A stretch of DNA of 37,964 nt. Source: an uncultured Oscillibacter sp. GTDB lineage: Bacteria > Bacillota > Clostridia > Oscillospirales > Oscillospiraceae. Below the pieces are notes generated by a model. It was not told the origin of the DNA. It ran no database searches and saw only the letters and a program-made list of their open reading frames with translations. Below, piece by piece: positions 15,802 through 22,150 of the stretch. Made by a program: the position numbers and the translations under genes. Location of the stretch: NCBI GenBank assembly GCA_934574045.1, contig CAKTMK010000022.1, forward strand, positions 1 to 37,964. The letters are read 5' to 3'. Numbering within the stretch: position 1 is the stretch's first letter; each line of letters opens with the position of its first letter.

Positions 15802-16986
15802 ATGAATCTAAAACAAATTTACATCAAGCATTTTAAATCGCTATATGATGTCTCTTTTAAGCCCGGTAAAATCAATGTGTTTATTGGAGCAAATGGTTCT
15901 GGGAAAACAACAGTGTTAGAATCTATTGGTCTTTTGAGCGCAGCAATGACCGACCGTGTAGATGATGCGAGTTTGCAGCGAAAAGGGGTGCGACTCAGTG
16001 TACCCACGCTTTATAAATCGAATTTCAAAGATATCGAGCGAAGAAATCCAACAATTCTATTATCATTAGAGTGGGATGATAATGATGTGTCACATAGTTT
16101 TAAGTATAATGTGCATCTGACCCCTCCCACAAATACTGACTATTGGAAATATCATTCTGAAGCATTTTATCAAGATGGAATTCAAAAATGGGGTCGCAGC
16201 AATGCTTCTCGTCAACAAAGCAACAACTATATTGGGTTTTTTCTGATCGACGATGACAAGGACTTGGAAAGTGGCCGTAAAACTGCAAAGGCATTATCCA
16301 ATTATGGAATTTTTCAGCCAAATACTATGACACTTCGAGGAATGATCCCTGATCCCAGCCAGTCTGCTCCGCTAGGATTAAATGGAGGACGGCTTGCCGA
16401 AGCAATCAAGGAATTATTGTTCACGATTGATGATAATGTAATGTTTGGCGATATTTTTATGGACGATGTTCTTGAAATGATTGATTGGGCATCCAATATC
16501 TCCGTTAGCGCTCCCAAGAGAAATAATATTAACGCCAACATTCCCACTACACGGCAAGTCATTGAATTTGCAGACCGATATATGAAAAATTCTGTACAAT
16601 TTACCGGGTACGATGCCAGCGAGGGGGCTTTGTATGTTCTTTTTATGCTGGCGCTCGCCATGCACCCGCAAGGGCCCGCTATTTTTGCGGTAGATAGCTT
16701 TGACCATGCATTAAATCCGCATTTGGCAAAGAAGATGACTGAGGTATTTTGTCAGGAAATCATTAAGAATGGGAAGACAGCTTTTCTGACAACACACAGT
16801 CCACTGGTTTTGGATGGGCTGGATATTACAAACGATGAAATTCGTTTGTTTGCCGTTGATCGTGATTCCAAGGGGCACTCGCAGATTACAAGAATAACCG
16901 TTTCACCGGAACTTCTTGCACAGGGGCAATCCTTGTCCAGACTTTGGATCAATGGCAGACTTGGAGGTGTACCCACGCTTTTATGA
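15802..16986 (+). CDS. AAA family ATPase (OLD/RloA-like), probable defence component
   Basis: A 394-residue SMC/ABC-like ATPase. The N-terminus (IYIKHFKSLYDVSFKPGKIN) and Walker A GANGSGKTT (29-37) are typical of AAA_21/OLD-type proteins. The signature-like DASEG is near 273. Walker B is FAVDSFDHALNP near 295-306, with Ser after the Asp in place of the usual Glu. The switch His is in TTHSP near 332. Its stop overlaps the next ATG (ATGA), so it is coupled to a TOPRIM-like protein. ATPase plus TOPRIM partners occur in phage defence (OLD, Gabija, PARIS, AbiL types); here the two parts are separate genes. GC content is clearly lower than the host background, a sign of transfer. Ribosome site GGGGAGGGG. 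Confidence 0.82.
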   Translation: MNLKQIYIKHFKSLYDVSFKPGKINVFIGANGSGKTTVLESIGLLSAAMTDRVDDASLQRKGVRLSVPTLYKSNFKDIERRNPTILLSLEWDDNDVSHSFKYNVHLTPPTNTDYWKYHSEAFYQDGIQKWGRSNASRQQSNNYIGFFLIDDDKDLESGRKTAKALSNYGIFQPNTMTLRGMIPDPSQSAPLGLNGGRLAEAIKELLFTIDDNVMFGDIFMDDVLEMIDWASNISVSAPKRNNINANIPTTRQVIEFADRYMKNSVQFTGYDASEGALYVLFMLALAMHPQGPAIFAVDSFDHALNPHLAKKMTEVFCQEIIKNGKTAFLTTHSPLVLDGLDITNDEIRLFAVDRDSKGHSQITRITVSPELLAQGQSLSRLWINGRLGGVPTLL

Positions 16987-17735
16987 ATACAATTGGAATT
17001 GTATGCGAAGGACCAACTGATCAAATTGTCATTAGAAGCATCATCAATAAACTGACTGGCGAGGAGAACCGATATTACCGACTTCAGCCGGAAGAAACGC
17101 TGGCAGGCAAAAACGGAAATGGTTGGAAGGGCGTTCTAAAGTGGTGTCGCGATAATTTGGATGGGTACGAAAAACTAATGCACGAAATTCAACCAGAAAT
17201 TGATTTTCTCATTATCCATATGGACGGAGATGTATCGCGAAAAGAAAAATCTGCTCATTGTGGATGCACATCTTCTTTTTATTGCACTTTAAAGCAAACC
17301 GCAGATCCGTTAGACTGTGATAAAACTCCGGAAAGTCGTGATATGTGTCCCATCCAACTGCCATGTCTGGATCATGGTAGGCCAATTGGAGGATACATAA
17401 ATCATCTGACGCATCTTATCAGCAACGGCAAAACAGATCCTAAAAATGTTTGTATCATGATTCCATGTGACAGCATTGAGACATGGATTGTAGCTGCATT
17501 TGACGAATTAGACAACGTGGAAATGATCTCCAATCCATGGGAAAACATTATTTGCAAGAAGAAAAGTTACCACAACATTCGGGTTAGGAGCAGTAGTAAA
17601 AATCAGCGGACTTTTGCAGACCTTGCTCAAGTTGTTAGTGAAAATTGGCCCAACGTAACGCAACAATGTGTAAGTGCCCGCAACTTTGAAAGTGATATTT
17701 TACGTCTAGTAACCCACAAAAATATATTGCTTTAA
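16983..17735 (+). CDS. TOPRIM-like protein with Cys/His-rich insert, partner of the ATPase
   Basis: A 250-residue protein. GIVCEGPTD (5-13) supplies the TOPRIM Glu (E9), and FLIIHMDGD (75-83) supplies the DxD pair (D81, D83), so a metal-dependent nuclease core is likely. Between about 92 and 128 lies an insert with one His and six Cys (AHCGC, then C101, C112, C122, C128) that could bind zinc; I do not know this in the common RloB or DUF4276 relatives. The ATG at 16983 overlaps the ATPase stop by 4 bases; an upstream in-frame ATG at 16944 would overlap the ATPase more and lacks a ribosome site. It is probably the effector, gated by the ATPase. Exact family assignment is uncertain. Confidence 0.72.
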   Translation: MNTIGIVCEGPTDQIVIRSIINKLTGEENRYYRLQPEETLAGKNGNGWKGVLKWCRDNLDGYEKLMHEIQPEIDFLIIHMDGDVSRKEKSAHCGCTSSFYCTLKQTADPLDCDKTPESRDMCPIQLPCLDHGRPIGGYINHLTHLISNGKTDPKNVCIMIPCDSIETWIVAAFDELDNVEMISNPWENIICKKKSYHNIRVRSSSKNQRTFADLAQVVSENWPNVTQQCVSARNFESDILRLVTHKNILL

Positions 17736-17752
17736 AACAACAATATTGCCAA

Positions 17753-17786
17753 ACAGCGCCTCTCCCGATAGTAGGAGAGGCGCTGT
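17753..17786 (+). terminator. Intrinsic terminator of the ATPase/TOPRIM unit
   Basis: A perfect 13-bp stem (17753-17765/17774-17786) with an 8-base loop, about 18 bases after the TOPRIM stop codon. No long U-tract follows. Confidence 0.7.
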
Positions 17787-17831
17787 AACATGTAGTAATC
17801 AGTTTCTGCTTGCTTTAGTTATGAAGATGAG

Positions 17832-17857
17832 TTATGTTTTCCCTGCCCGCAGGCAGA
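17832..17857 (+). repeat. Short hairpin repeat, copy B
   Basis: TTATGTTTTCC then CTGCC-CGCA-GGCAG. It lies between the defence pair and the Phd/PIN pair and shares its flanks (TTATGT before, TGCAATT about 12 bases after) with copy A. Confidence 0.6.
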
Positions 17858-17888
17858 GCTGATGCAATTGACGCGATTTTGCTTCTAC

Positions 17889-18278
17889 TCAGCTTTTTCT
17901 TTTTTCCAGAAAATCCGCAACGCTCATGACCAAAGGATCTTCCGGAAAGTGTTTCAGATTTCCAGTCACCAGCACCGCCCCGCAGAATTTCGCCACTTCG
18001 TAAAACTTCTTGTCCGCCTCATCGACAAACACATCTTCAAGCGGCTCCGTCAGTACAGACCGACCATATGCCTCAAAACAGTCCAGCAAGGAATTGACCT
18101 CGCTCTTTGAAAAGCCGAACTTTGGCCGCTGCAACACTTCCCGATACTCGCACAGGATACGGTAGTCATAGCAGGGAATAATATCGCCTGTCAGCACCAT
18201 GCTGACTACTCTGGCAGGCGCTCCGTTTCTCGACCAGAGCGCCGACGCCAGAATATTTGTGCCTATCACCACCAGCAT
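17889..18278 (-). CDS. PIN domain toxin-like protein with altered active site
   Basis: A 129-residue protein of the PIN_3/COG1569 toxin type. PIN toxins are Mg-dependent RNases with a quartet of acidic residues. E44 (LCEYREVLQ), D86/D89 (VDEADKKFYEVA) and TGNLKHFP (105-112) are present, but the first and most conserved Asp is Gly: VVIGTNIL instead of VVIDTNIL (G6, codon GGC). The nuclease is therefore probably inactive or weakened. Its ATG lies 6 bases after the antitoxin stop, the normal arrangement. Confidence 0.85.
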   Translation of the reverse strand: MLVVIGTNILASALWSRNGAPARVVSMVLTGDIIPCYDYRILCEYREVLQRPKFGFSKSEVNSLLDCFEAYGRSVLTEPLEDVFVDEADKKFYEVAKFCGAVLVTGNLKHFPEDPLVMSVADFLEKRKS

Positions 18279-18284
18279 AAGCGA

Positions 18285-18560
18285 TCATTCTCCCCGGCGA
18301 GCTGCGATAATCTCAGCTTCAATATCTTCGTTGCTCATGTATCCGCTGGCAGCTGCCTTTGCCCTCATGGAATTAAAGGCGATTGTGGCCTTTGCCTGCC
18401 GGACGGCCCTCACCGTTTCCTCGAAGCTGCCGTCCGCAATATCAAAGAGAATCGCCGTCGGTCTACCGTTGTTGGTGATGATAACCTCTCCGTCAGCGGA
18501 AAGATTTTCCCAGATGCTCTTAGGCGTGGTTCTCAAATCCCGTACAGTATAGAAGTTCAT
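18285..18560 (-). CDS. Phd/YefM family antitoxin
   Basis: A 91-residue protein. MNFYTVRDLRTTPKSIWENL at the N-terminus is the Phd/YefM DNA-binding fold, followed by EVIITNNGRPTAILF, and the C-terminal ~40 residues would wrap the toxin. The ATG at 18560 is chosen because GGAAGGAG precedes it and the Phd fold begins there; a longer frame from 18671 would run through the promoter. It should bind and neutralise the PIN protein and repress its own promoter. Confidence 0.87.
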   Translation of the reverse strand: MNFYTVRDLRTTPKSIWENLSADGEVIITNNGRPTAILFDIADGSFEETVRAVRQAKATIAFNSMRAKAAASGYMSNEDIEAEIIAARRGE

Positions 18561-18581
18561 ACGATCACTCCTTCCGCTTAT

Positions 18582-18611
18582 ATTATGCCTATAGTGTTGC
18601 ACAATTGTCAA
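18582..18611 (-). promoter_or_regulatory. Promoter of the Phd/PIN operon
   Basis: On the minus strand TTGACA (18606-18611), 18-base spacer, CATAAT (18582-18587), about 20 bases before the antitoxin ATG. Confidence 0.65.
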
Positions 18612-18642
18612 CGAATTTATTCTCGTTCTGTAATTTTTACTC

Positions 18643-18684
18643 TTACGCTGCCAATTCCGCACCGTGGACATATTGCCCCACCAT
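18643..18684 (-). other. Tiny open frame with a strong ribosome site
   Basis: ATG at 18684 preceded by AAGGAGG at a good distance; the frame codes 13 residues (MVGQYVHGAELAA) and stops at 18643. It may be the surviving start of a gene that followed the remnant at 18719-18895 and was cut off by the toxin-antitoxin module, or a real small peptide. Confidence 0.3.
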
Positions 18685-18718
18685 GATTTTCCTCCTTACT
18701 CGGATCCATACATTTTTC

Positions 18719-18895
18719 TCACGAAATTTTGTATTTTACCGCCAACGTCCACTCGTCGCCGCACTGAAGCTCCTCGTCATTCAGGGCGAAAATCTGATCA
18801 TCCATCGAGAAATTCTCTCGATATTCCTCGAACGACTCATACTTCTCGTGGTCATAGCCGCGATTGGCCTTCTGGACCACCTTCTCCCAGTAGGA
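18719..18895 (-). pseudogene. C-terminal remnant of an unidentified gene fused behind the BspA-like gene
   Basis: The minus strand carries 58 protein-like codons (SYWEKVVQKANRGYDHEKY ... QCGDEWTLAVKYKIS) ending in TGA. They are in a different frame from the BspA-like protein that enters this stretch. Composition, charged with many Glu, Asp and Tyr, looks like a real cytosolic protein; I do not recognise it. The junction lies at about 18893-18900. Confidence 0.5.
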
Positions 18896-19851
18896 ATTTC
18901 AGGAGCAGCAGTCAAAGAGGTTTCGTTAAAAGTGCTCTTCATATTTGTTACACTAGCCGGAATTACAGGGGCGGCAGTTAAAGAGTGGCAACCATTAAAA
19001 GTGCTCTGCATATCCGTTACGCTATCCGGAATTGCAGGGGCAGTAGTCAGAGAAGTGCAGTTCTGAAAAGTGCTCCACATATTCGTTACACTACATCCAT
19101 TGATCTCCGATAAAATAGCTCCATACTCTGTTTTAGTCTTATCCAAAGCCTTTACTTTCCAGCCATTATTGGAAGCCTCATACGTATACTTGTAATTTCC
19201 AAAGATATACGTATCCTTATCTGCAATGGCAGGAAATTCTTCCCCGGCACTGTAAGTCGTCGTCCCCTGCTTATACGTGCCGCCTTCCGGAATAACCCCG
19301 TTATGAACAGTCGGGTCCTGCCACTCCCGCCAGTTCACGGTGAACACCAGCTTGTCAGCTTCCCCACTGGACGCCGCGGTAGACGCGCTGGCAATGGCGC
19401 CGCAGATGATAGAAGCCGTCTCCTTCGGGTTCAGCGCCCACTTATCCTTATCGAAGGAAAGGCTCTGAGAACCGGCGCCTGTCGTTGCCGCAGTATCCTC
19501 GTTGACGGTGAGTCCGAACGCAAACAAATGCTTGTCGATGCCCTGCTTCAAAAAGTTGCTGGGATCACCGTTGTTGTAATCTGTCAGCGTCCAGGCGGAG
19601 CCGCTCTCCACGGAGATGGAAGTTACCTCCACTGGGCCGCCAGAGTTGTTCACGATAGACAGGTTGTCCGGCGTGATCACCTTGCCCTCAGTCGTCACCG
19701 AGATGGGGATACTGGTAGGCAGCGCCACACTGAATGTGGGCGCCGTGACCGTCAATGGCATGGTCGCACTGAATTCTTCTGCAAAAGCCGGGACCGCCAT
19801 CTGTGCCGCCAGAAGAAACGCGGCACACATAGCCAAAAATTTACGCTTCAT
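18781..19851 (-). CDS. BspA-like leucine-rich repeat surface protein, 3' end replaced
   Basis: A 356-codon frame. A signal peptide (MKRKFLAMCAAFLLAAQMAV, cut near AFA) is followed by a ~180-residue beta-rich region, then BspA/DUF285-type repeats: VTNMWSTFQNCTSLTTAP, VTDMQSTFNGCHSLTAAP and a shorter VTNMKSTFNETSLTAAP. After about residue 319 the frame becomes Arg-rich nonsense (RRWSRRPIAAMTTRSMSR) because it runs out of frame through another gene end (18719-18895). The native C-terminus is lost. Ribosome site TAAGGAGG. A palindrome (19904-19917) upstream may be an operator. Confidence 0.75.
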   Translation of the reverse strand: MKRKFLAMCAAFLLAAQMAVPAFAEEFSATMPLTVTAPTFSVALPTSIPISVTTEGKVITPDNLSIVNNSGGPVEVTSISVESGSAWTLTDYNNGDPSNFLKQGIDKHLFAFGLTVNEDTAATTGAGSQSLSFDKDKWALNPKETASIICGAIASASTAASSGEADKLVFTVNWREWQDPTVHNGVIPEGGTYKQGTTTYSAGEEFPAIADKDTYIFGNYKYTYEASNNGWKVKALDKTKTEYGAILSEINGCSVTNMWSTFQNCTSLTTAPAIPDSVTDMQSTFNGCHSLTAAPVIPASVTNMKSTFNETSLTAAPEIPTGRRWSRRPIAAMTTRSMSRSRNIERISRWMIRFSP

Positions 19852-19903
19852 GTGAGTTTGTCCTCCTTATAAAGATTGGCTCTCTGTTATATGCAAAAAA
19901 TTT

Positions 19904-19917
19904 GGACATACATGTCC
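19904..19917. promoter_or_regulatory. Palindromic operator candidate upstream of the BspA-like gene
   Basis: GGACAT-AC-ATGTCC, a perfect dyad about 55 bases before the ATG, near the -35 position of a possible TATAAC -10 element (about 19886-19891, minus strand). Regulator unknown. Confidence 0.45.
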
Positions 19918-19920
19918 ATT

Positions 19921-19948
19921 GCGCCTGCGGGCGCGGGAAGACATAAAG
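19921..19948 (-). repeat. Short hairpin repeat, copy C
   Basis: On the minus strand CTTTATGTCTTCCC then GCGCC-CGCA-GGCGC. The stem differs from copies A and B at paired positions (CTGCC/GGCAG against GCGCC/GGCGC), so pairing is kept while sequence changes. Confidence 0.6.
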
Positions 19949-19971
19949 TAAAAACTATTTTCCCAATTTAC

Positions 19972-20001
19972 TTGCAACGCAAATAGAAATGTGCATATAA
20001 T
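19972..20001 (+). promoter_or_regulatory. Promoter of the RelB/YafQ operon
   Basis: TTGCAA (19972-19977), 18-base spacer, TATAAT (19996-20001), about 25 bases before the antitoxin ATG. Confidence 0.65.
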
Positions 20002-20031
20002 ATAAAAAAGCATATAAAGGGGTGAAAACAC

Positions 20032-20301
20032 ATGGCAAACAAAAACAACGTGACTCTTCGTGTGGAGCCAGAACTGAAGGCGCAAGCCGCAAGTCTATTT
20101 AAGGCTCTTGGGTTAGATTTAAGCACTGCAACTGGGCTGTTTTATCGCCAAGCGCTGCGCTGCAATGGACTGCCTTTTGAAGTAAAATTAGATGAACCGA
20201 ACAAGATTACCTATGCTGCAATAGCTGCGGCAGAAAAAGGCGATGACATGTATGGTCCTTTTGACAATGTTAAGGATATGATGGAGGCTTTGAATGCTTA
20301 A
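20032..20301 (+). CDS. RelB/DinJ family antitoxin
   Basis: An 89-residue protein. The ribbon-helix-helix N-terminus (NVTLRVEPELKAQAASLFKA, then GLDLSTATGLFYRQAL) is typical of DinJ and should bind the operon promoter. The C-terminus (DDMYGPFDNVKDMMEAL) would mask the toxin. Ribosome site AAGGGG. It overlaps the toxin gene by 8 bases. Confidence 0.9.
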   Translation: MANKNNVTLRVEPELKAQAASLFKALGLDLSTATGLFYRQALRCNGLPFEVKLDEPNKITYAAIAAAEKGDDMYGPFDNVKDMMEALNA

Positions 20302-20572
20302 AGCAGAGTTCTCCGGACAATTCAAACGGGACTATAAGTCGGCGATCAAACGCGGATGTGATCCCCAAAAATTAGAGGCAGTTGTTTCTTTATTGTGTGA
20401 AGAGCAACCTTTGCCGGAGGTTCATCGCGATCATGCACTTGTCAATTCTAAGGACTACAATAATCTGCGAGCATGTCACATCCAGTCGGATTGGTTATTG
20501 ATTTATCAAATCGTACACAAAACCTTGGTATTAAAACTGATCCGAACCGGGTCTCACAGTGATTTGTTCTGA
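20294..20572 (+). CDS. YafQ family mRNA interferase toxin
   Basis: A 92-residue RelE-superfamily RNase that would cut mRNA on the ribosome. All YafQ catalytic positions are present: H47 (DHAL), H62 (CHI), D66-W67 (SDWLLIYQI) and H88 (GSHSDLF). The loop between DHAL and CHI is slightly unusual (VNSKDYNNLRA). Unlike the PIN protein nearby, this toxin looks intact. A terminator follows. Confidence 0.9.
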   Translation: MLKAEFSGQFKRDYKSAIKRGCDPQKLEAVVSLLCEEQPLPEVHRDHALVNSKDYNNLRACHIQSDWLLIYQIVHKTLVLKLIRTGSHSDLF

Positions 20573-20583
20573 AACGGCAAAAG

Positions 20584-20610
20584 AGCCAGTCTCCATTATG
20601 GAGACTGGCT
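20584..20610. terminator. Intrinsic terminator after the YafQ gene
   Basis: An 11-bp perfect stem (20584-20594/20600-20610) with loop ATTAT followed by TATCTTTG. GCAAAAG on the other side lets it also stop minus-strand transcription of the fragment at 20622. Confidence 0.75.
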
Positions 20611-20621
20611 TATCTTTGCGC

Positions 20622-21032
20622 TTAGAAGCCCTGAGCTTTCAGCTCATTCCACGAGATGTTTCGCAGCACGCAGTAGTCTGCGATCAGCTTGCCGCCCACC
20701 GCCGTCGCGGTAATCTGGTACTCCGGGTCGTCCAAAGGCTTCCGGAACTCGATCTTATCCCCGGTCCGAAATACAGGGATATCCCCTTCGTAATCAGGCT
20801 GCTCCGGAACCTTTACAGGAGTGCCGGAGAGGTAGAGGGTAGCAACGGAAATCCGTTCGCCATCCGGGATACTGGGATCACCGGAAAACATGGGGCGGAA
20901 CCCAATTTTCTCGCTTTCGACAGCGGGATCAGTTATTACCGTGCAATCCGACGCCAGATACCCGCAGCGGATCGGCTCGTCCAGCCAACAGAACATCTTC
21001 TCCCAGTTAGGTGCCGCCACTGCTGTTTCCAA
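20622..21032 (-). CDS. C-terminal fragment of an unrecognised protein, cut by an IS remnant
   Basis: A 136-residue frame, beta-rich and acidic (PIRCGYLASDCTVITDPAVE, GDIPVFRTGDKIEFRKPLDD, ISWNELKAQGF). The only start in this frame is a TTG at 21032 with poor ribosome-site support. The frame stays open to 21071, where IS3 sequence begins, and a stop lies at the junction. It is best read as the tail of a longer gene, perhaps a surface or phage-type protein, that lost its 5' part. Function unknown. Confidence 0.5.
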   Translation of the reverse strand: METAVAAPNWEKMFCWLDEPIRCGYLASDCTVITDPAVESEKIGFRPMFSGDPSIPDGERISVATLYLSGTPVKVPEQPDYEGDIPVFRTGDKIEFRKPLDDPEYQITATAVGGKLIADYCVLRNISWNELKAQGF

Positions 21033-21072
21033 TGTCGGAAGCTCCGCCTCCAGCGTCTGGGCTTGATTCCGT

Positions 21073-21357
21073 CAGGGCTGGCAGTACCAGCATAAGCAGT
21101 ATCAGCGGATGCTTCGCGAAAAGGGCGTCCGGCAGAGCATGAGCCGAAAGGGAAACTGTCTGGACAATGCTGTAATTGAAAACTTTTTCGGCCTGCTCAA
21201 GAGTGAACTGCTGTATTTGCAGAAATTTCGATCCATGGAGCACTTCAAGCGGGAACTCGTTGAATATCTGGATTACTACAACAACCGCAGGATCAAGGCA
21301 AAGCTGAAGGGCCTGCCGCCTGCGATTCACAGACAGCAAGCCCTTTTGGCTGCTTAA
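21073..21357 (+). pseudogene. C-terminal fragment of an IS3-family transposase (OrfB)
   Basis: 94 codons from QGWQYQHKQYQ to the stop. This is the rve/DDE part after the second catalytic Asp (full elements have HSDQGWQYQ), with RKGNCLDNAVIENFFG and LLKSE carrying the last catalytic Glu, then YLDYYNNRRIKAKL. The N-terminal OrfA and most of OrfB are gone. Confidence 0.88.
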
Positions 21358-21378
21358 ACTATTTTTGTTAAAATTATT

Positions 21379-21398
21379 TGTCTAACTTTTGGGGGTCA
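21379..21398 (+). repeat. Right terminal inverted repeat of the IS3 remnant
   Basis: TGTCTAACTTTTGGGGGTCA matches the typical ends of many IS3-family elements (TGACCCCCAAAAGTTAGACA in the other orientation). Confidence 0.75.
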
Positions 21399-21462
21399 CT
21401 TCAATGTCCCCTGCGGGCCGTTTTGCGCAGACCGTATTTTTCAGGCGGCGCAGCTGACCGGA

Positions 21463-21484
21463 CGCGCCAAGCGCGCTTGGCGCG
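21463..21484. repeat. 22-bp perfect palindrome
   Basis: CGCGCCAAGCG and its exact reverse complement, without spacer. It lies in a 310-base GC-rich gap (21400-21709) with no gene. A GACCG...CGGTC hairpin around CGCTCAGAGCG just after it resembles the hairpin at the end of the marR gene (21698-21725). Confidence 0.5.
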
Positions 21485-21709
21485 AAGCAAACGCCGGACC
21501 GTTTCGCTCAGAGCGGGCGGTCAAACGCGGCGGGATCGAGACGCCGAAACGTGAAGCCCCCCGTGGACGCAGCCGGACGCGAACACCGCGGGAGCGGTCT
21601 CCCGGCGCGGATGCGCGGAGCAGGCGGCGCGGCATTCGTTCACAGCGGATGACTGAAGCGCGGCCCGCGGCGGCGTACCCGCGCGGCGGGCCGGAAAGGT
21701 CCGTTCGGC

Positions 21710-22135
21710 TCAGAGCGAGCGGACCCGCCGGGAAAGCTTTTCCGCAAAGTCCCGGTTCAGCCGCAGCAGCAGCGCCCGCTCCTCCGGCGTCCAGCTCTCG
21801 TAAATGCCGCTCTCCAGCTCCATCAGGCGGCCCGCCGTCCGCGCCGCCAGCGCCGCGCCCTCCTCCGTGAACAGGACGCGGGTGCTCCGGCCGCCGTCCG
21901 GCGTCAGGCGCACGATCCCCTGCCGCTCCAGCTTTTTCAGCGCGGAGTTGACGGTGGTCTTGGTCATGGCCGTGGCCCGGCACAGCTCCGCCTGCGGACA
22001 GCCCCCGGCGCAGGAGGACAGGGTATAGATCAGCCAAAGCTCGCTGTCGGACAGGCCCAGCCGCACCGCCGCCTCGTGATACGCGCCGTCGACGAGCCGC
22101 TGGAGCCGGTTGAACTCCTGAAGCGTGTTGTCCAT
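21710..22135 (-). CDS. MarR family transcriptional regulator
   Basis: A 141-residue winged-helix repressor of normal length. The recognition region is CPQAELCRATAMTKTTVNSALKKLERQGIV split over two helices, with the wing DGGRSTRVLFTEEG. It lies 15 bases downstream of the MATE gene in the same direction with ribosome site GGGGAGGG, so it is made with the exporter and probably represses the shared promoter until a toxic ligand is bound. A hairpin (21698-21725) overlaps its stop codon. Confidence 0.9.
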   Translation of the reverse strand: MDNTLQEFNRLQRLVDGAYHEAAVRLGLSDSELWLIYTLSSCAGGCPQAELCRATAMTKTTVNSALKKLERQGIVRLTPDGGRSTRVLFTEEGAALAARTAGRLMELESGIYESWTPEERALLLRLNRDFAEKLSRRVRSL

Positions 22136-22150
22136 ATCGTCCCTCCCCGC

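Larger units (their letters stand above)
21073..21398 (+). mobile_element. IS3-family element remnant, right end only
   Basis: Transposase tail plus the right terminal inverted repeat. The left end is missing; the left boundary coincides with the truncated gene on the minus strand. Confidence 0.85.

Noticed and set aside
21396..21420. Fourth copy of the short hairpin repeat (ATGTCCCCTGCGGGCC)
   Set aside because: It shares some bases with the repeat, but the order and stem do not match the three good copies.
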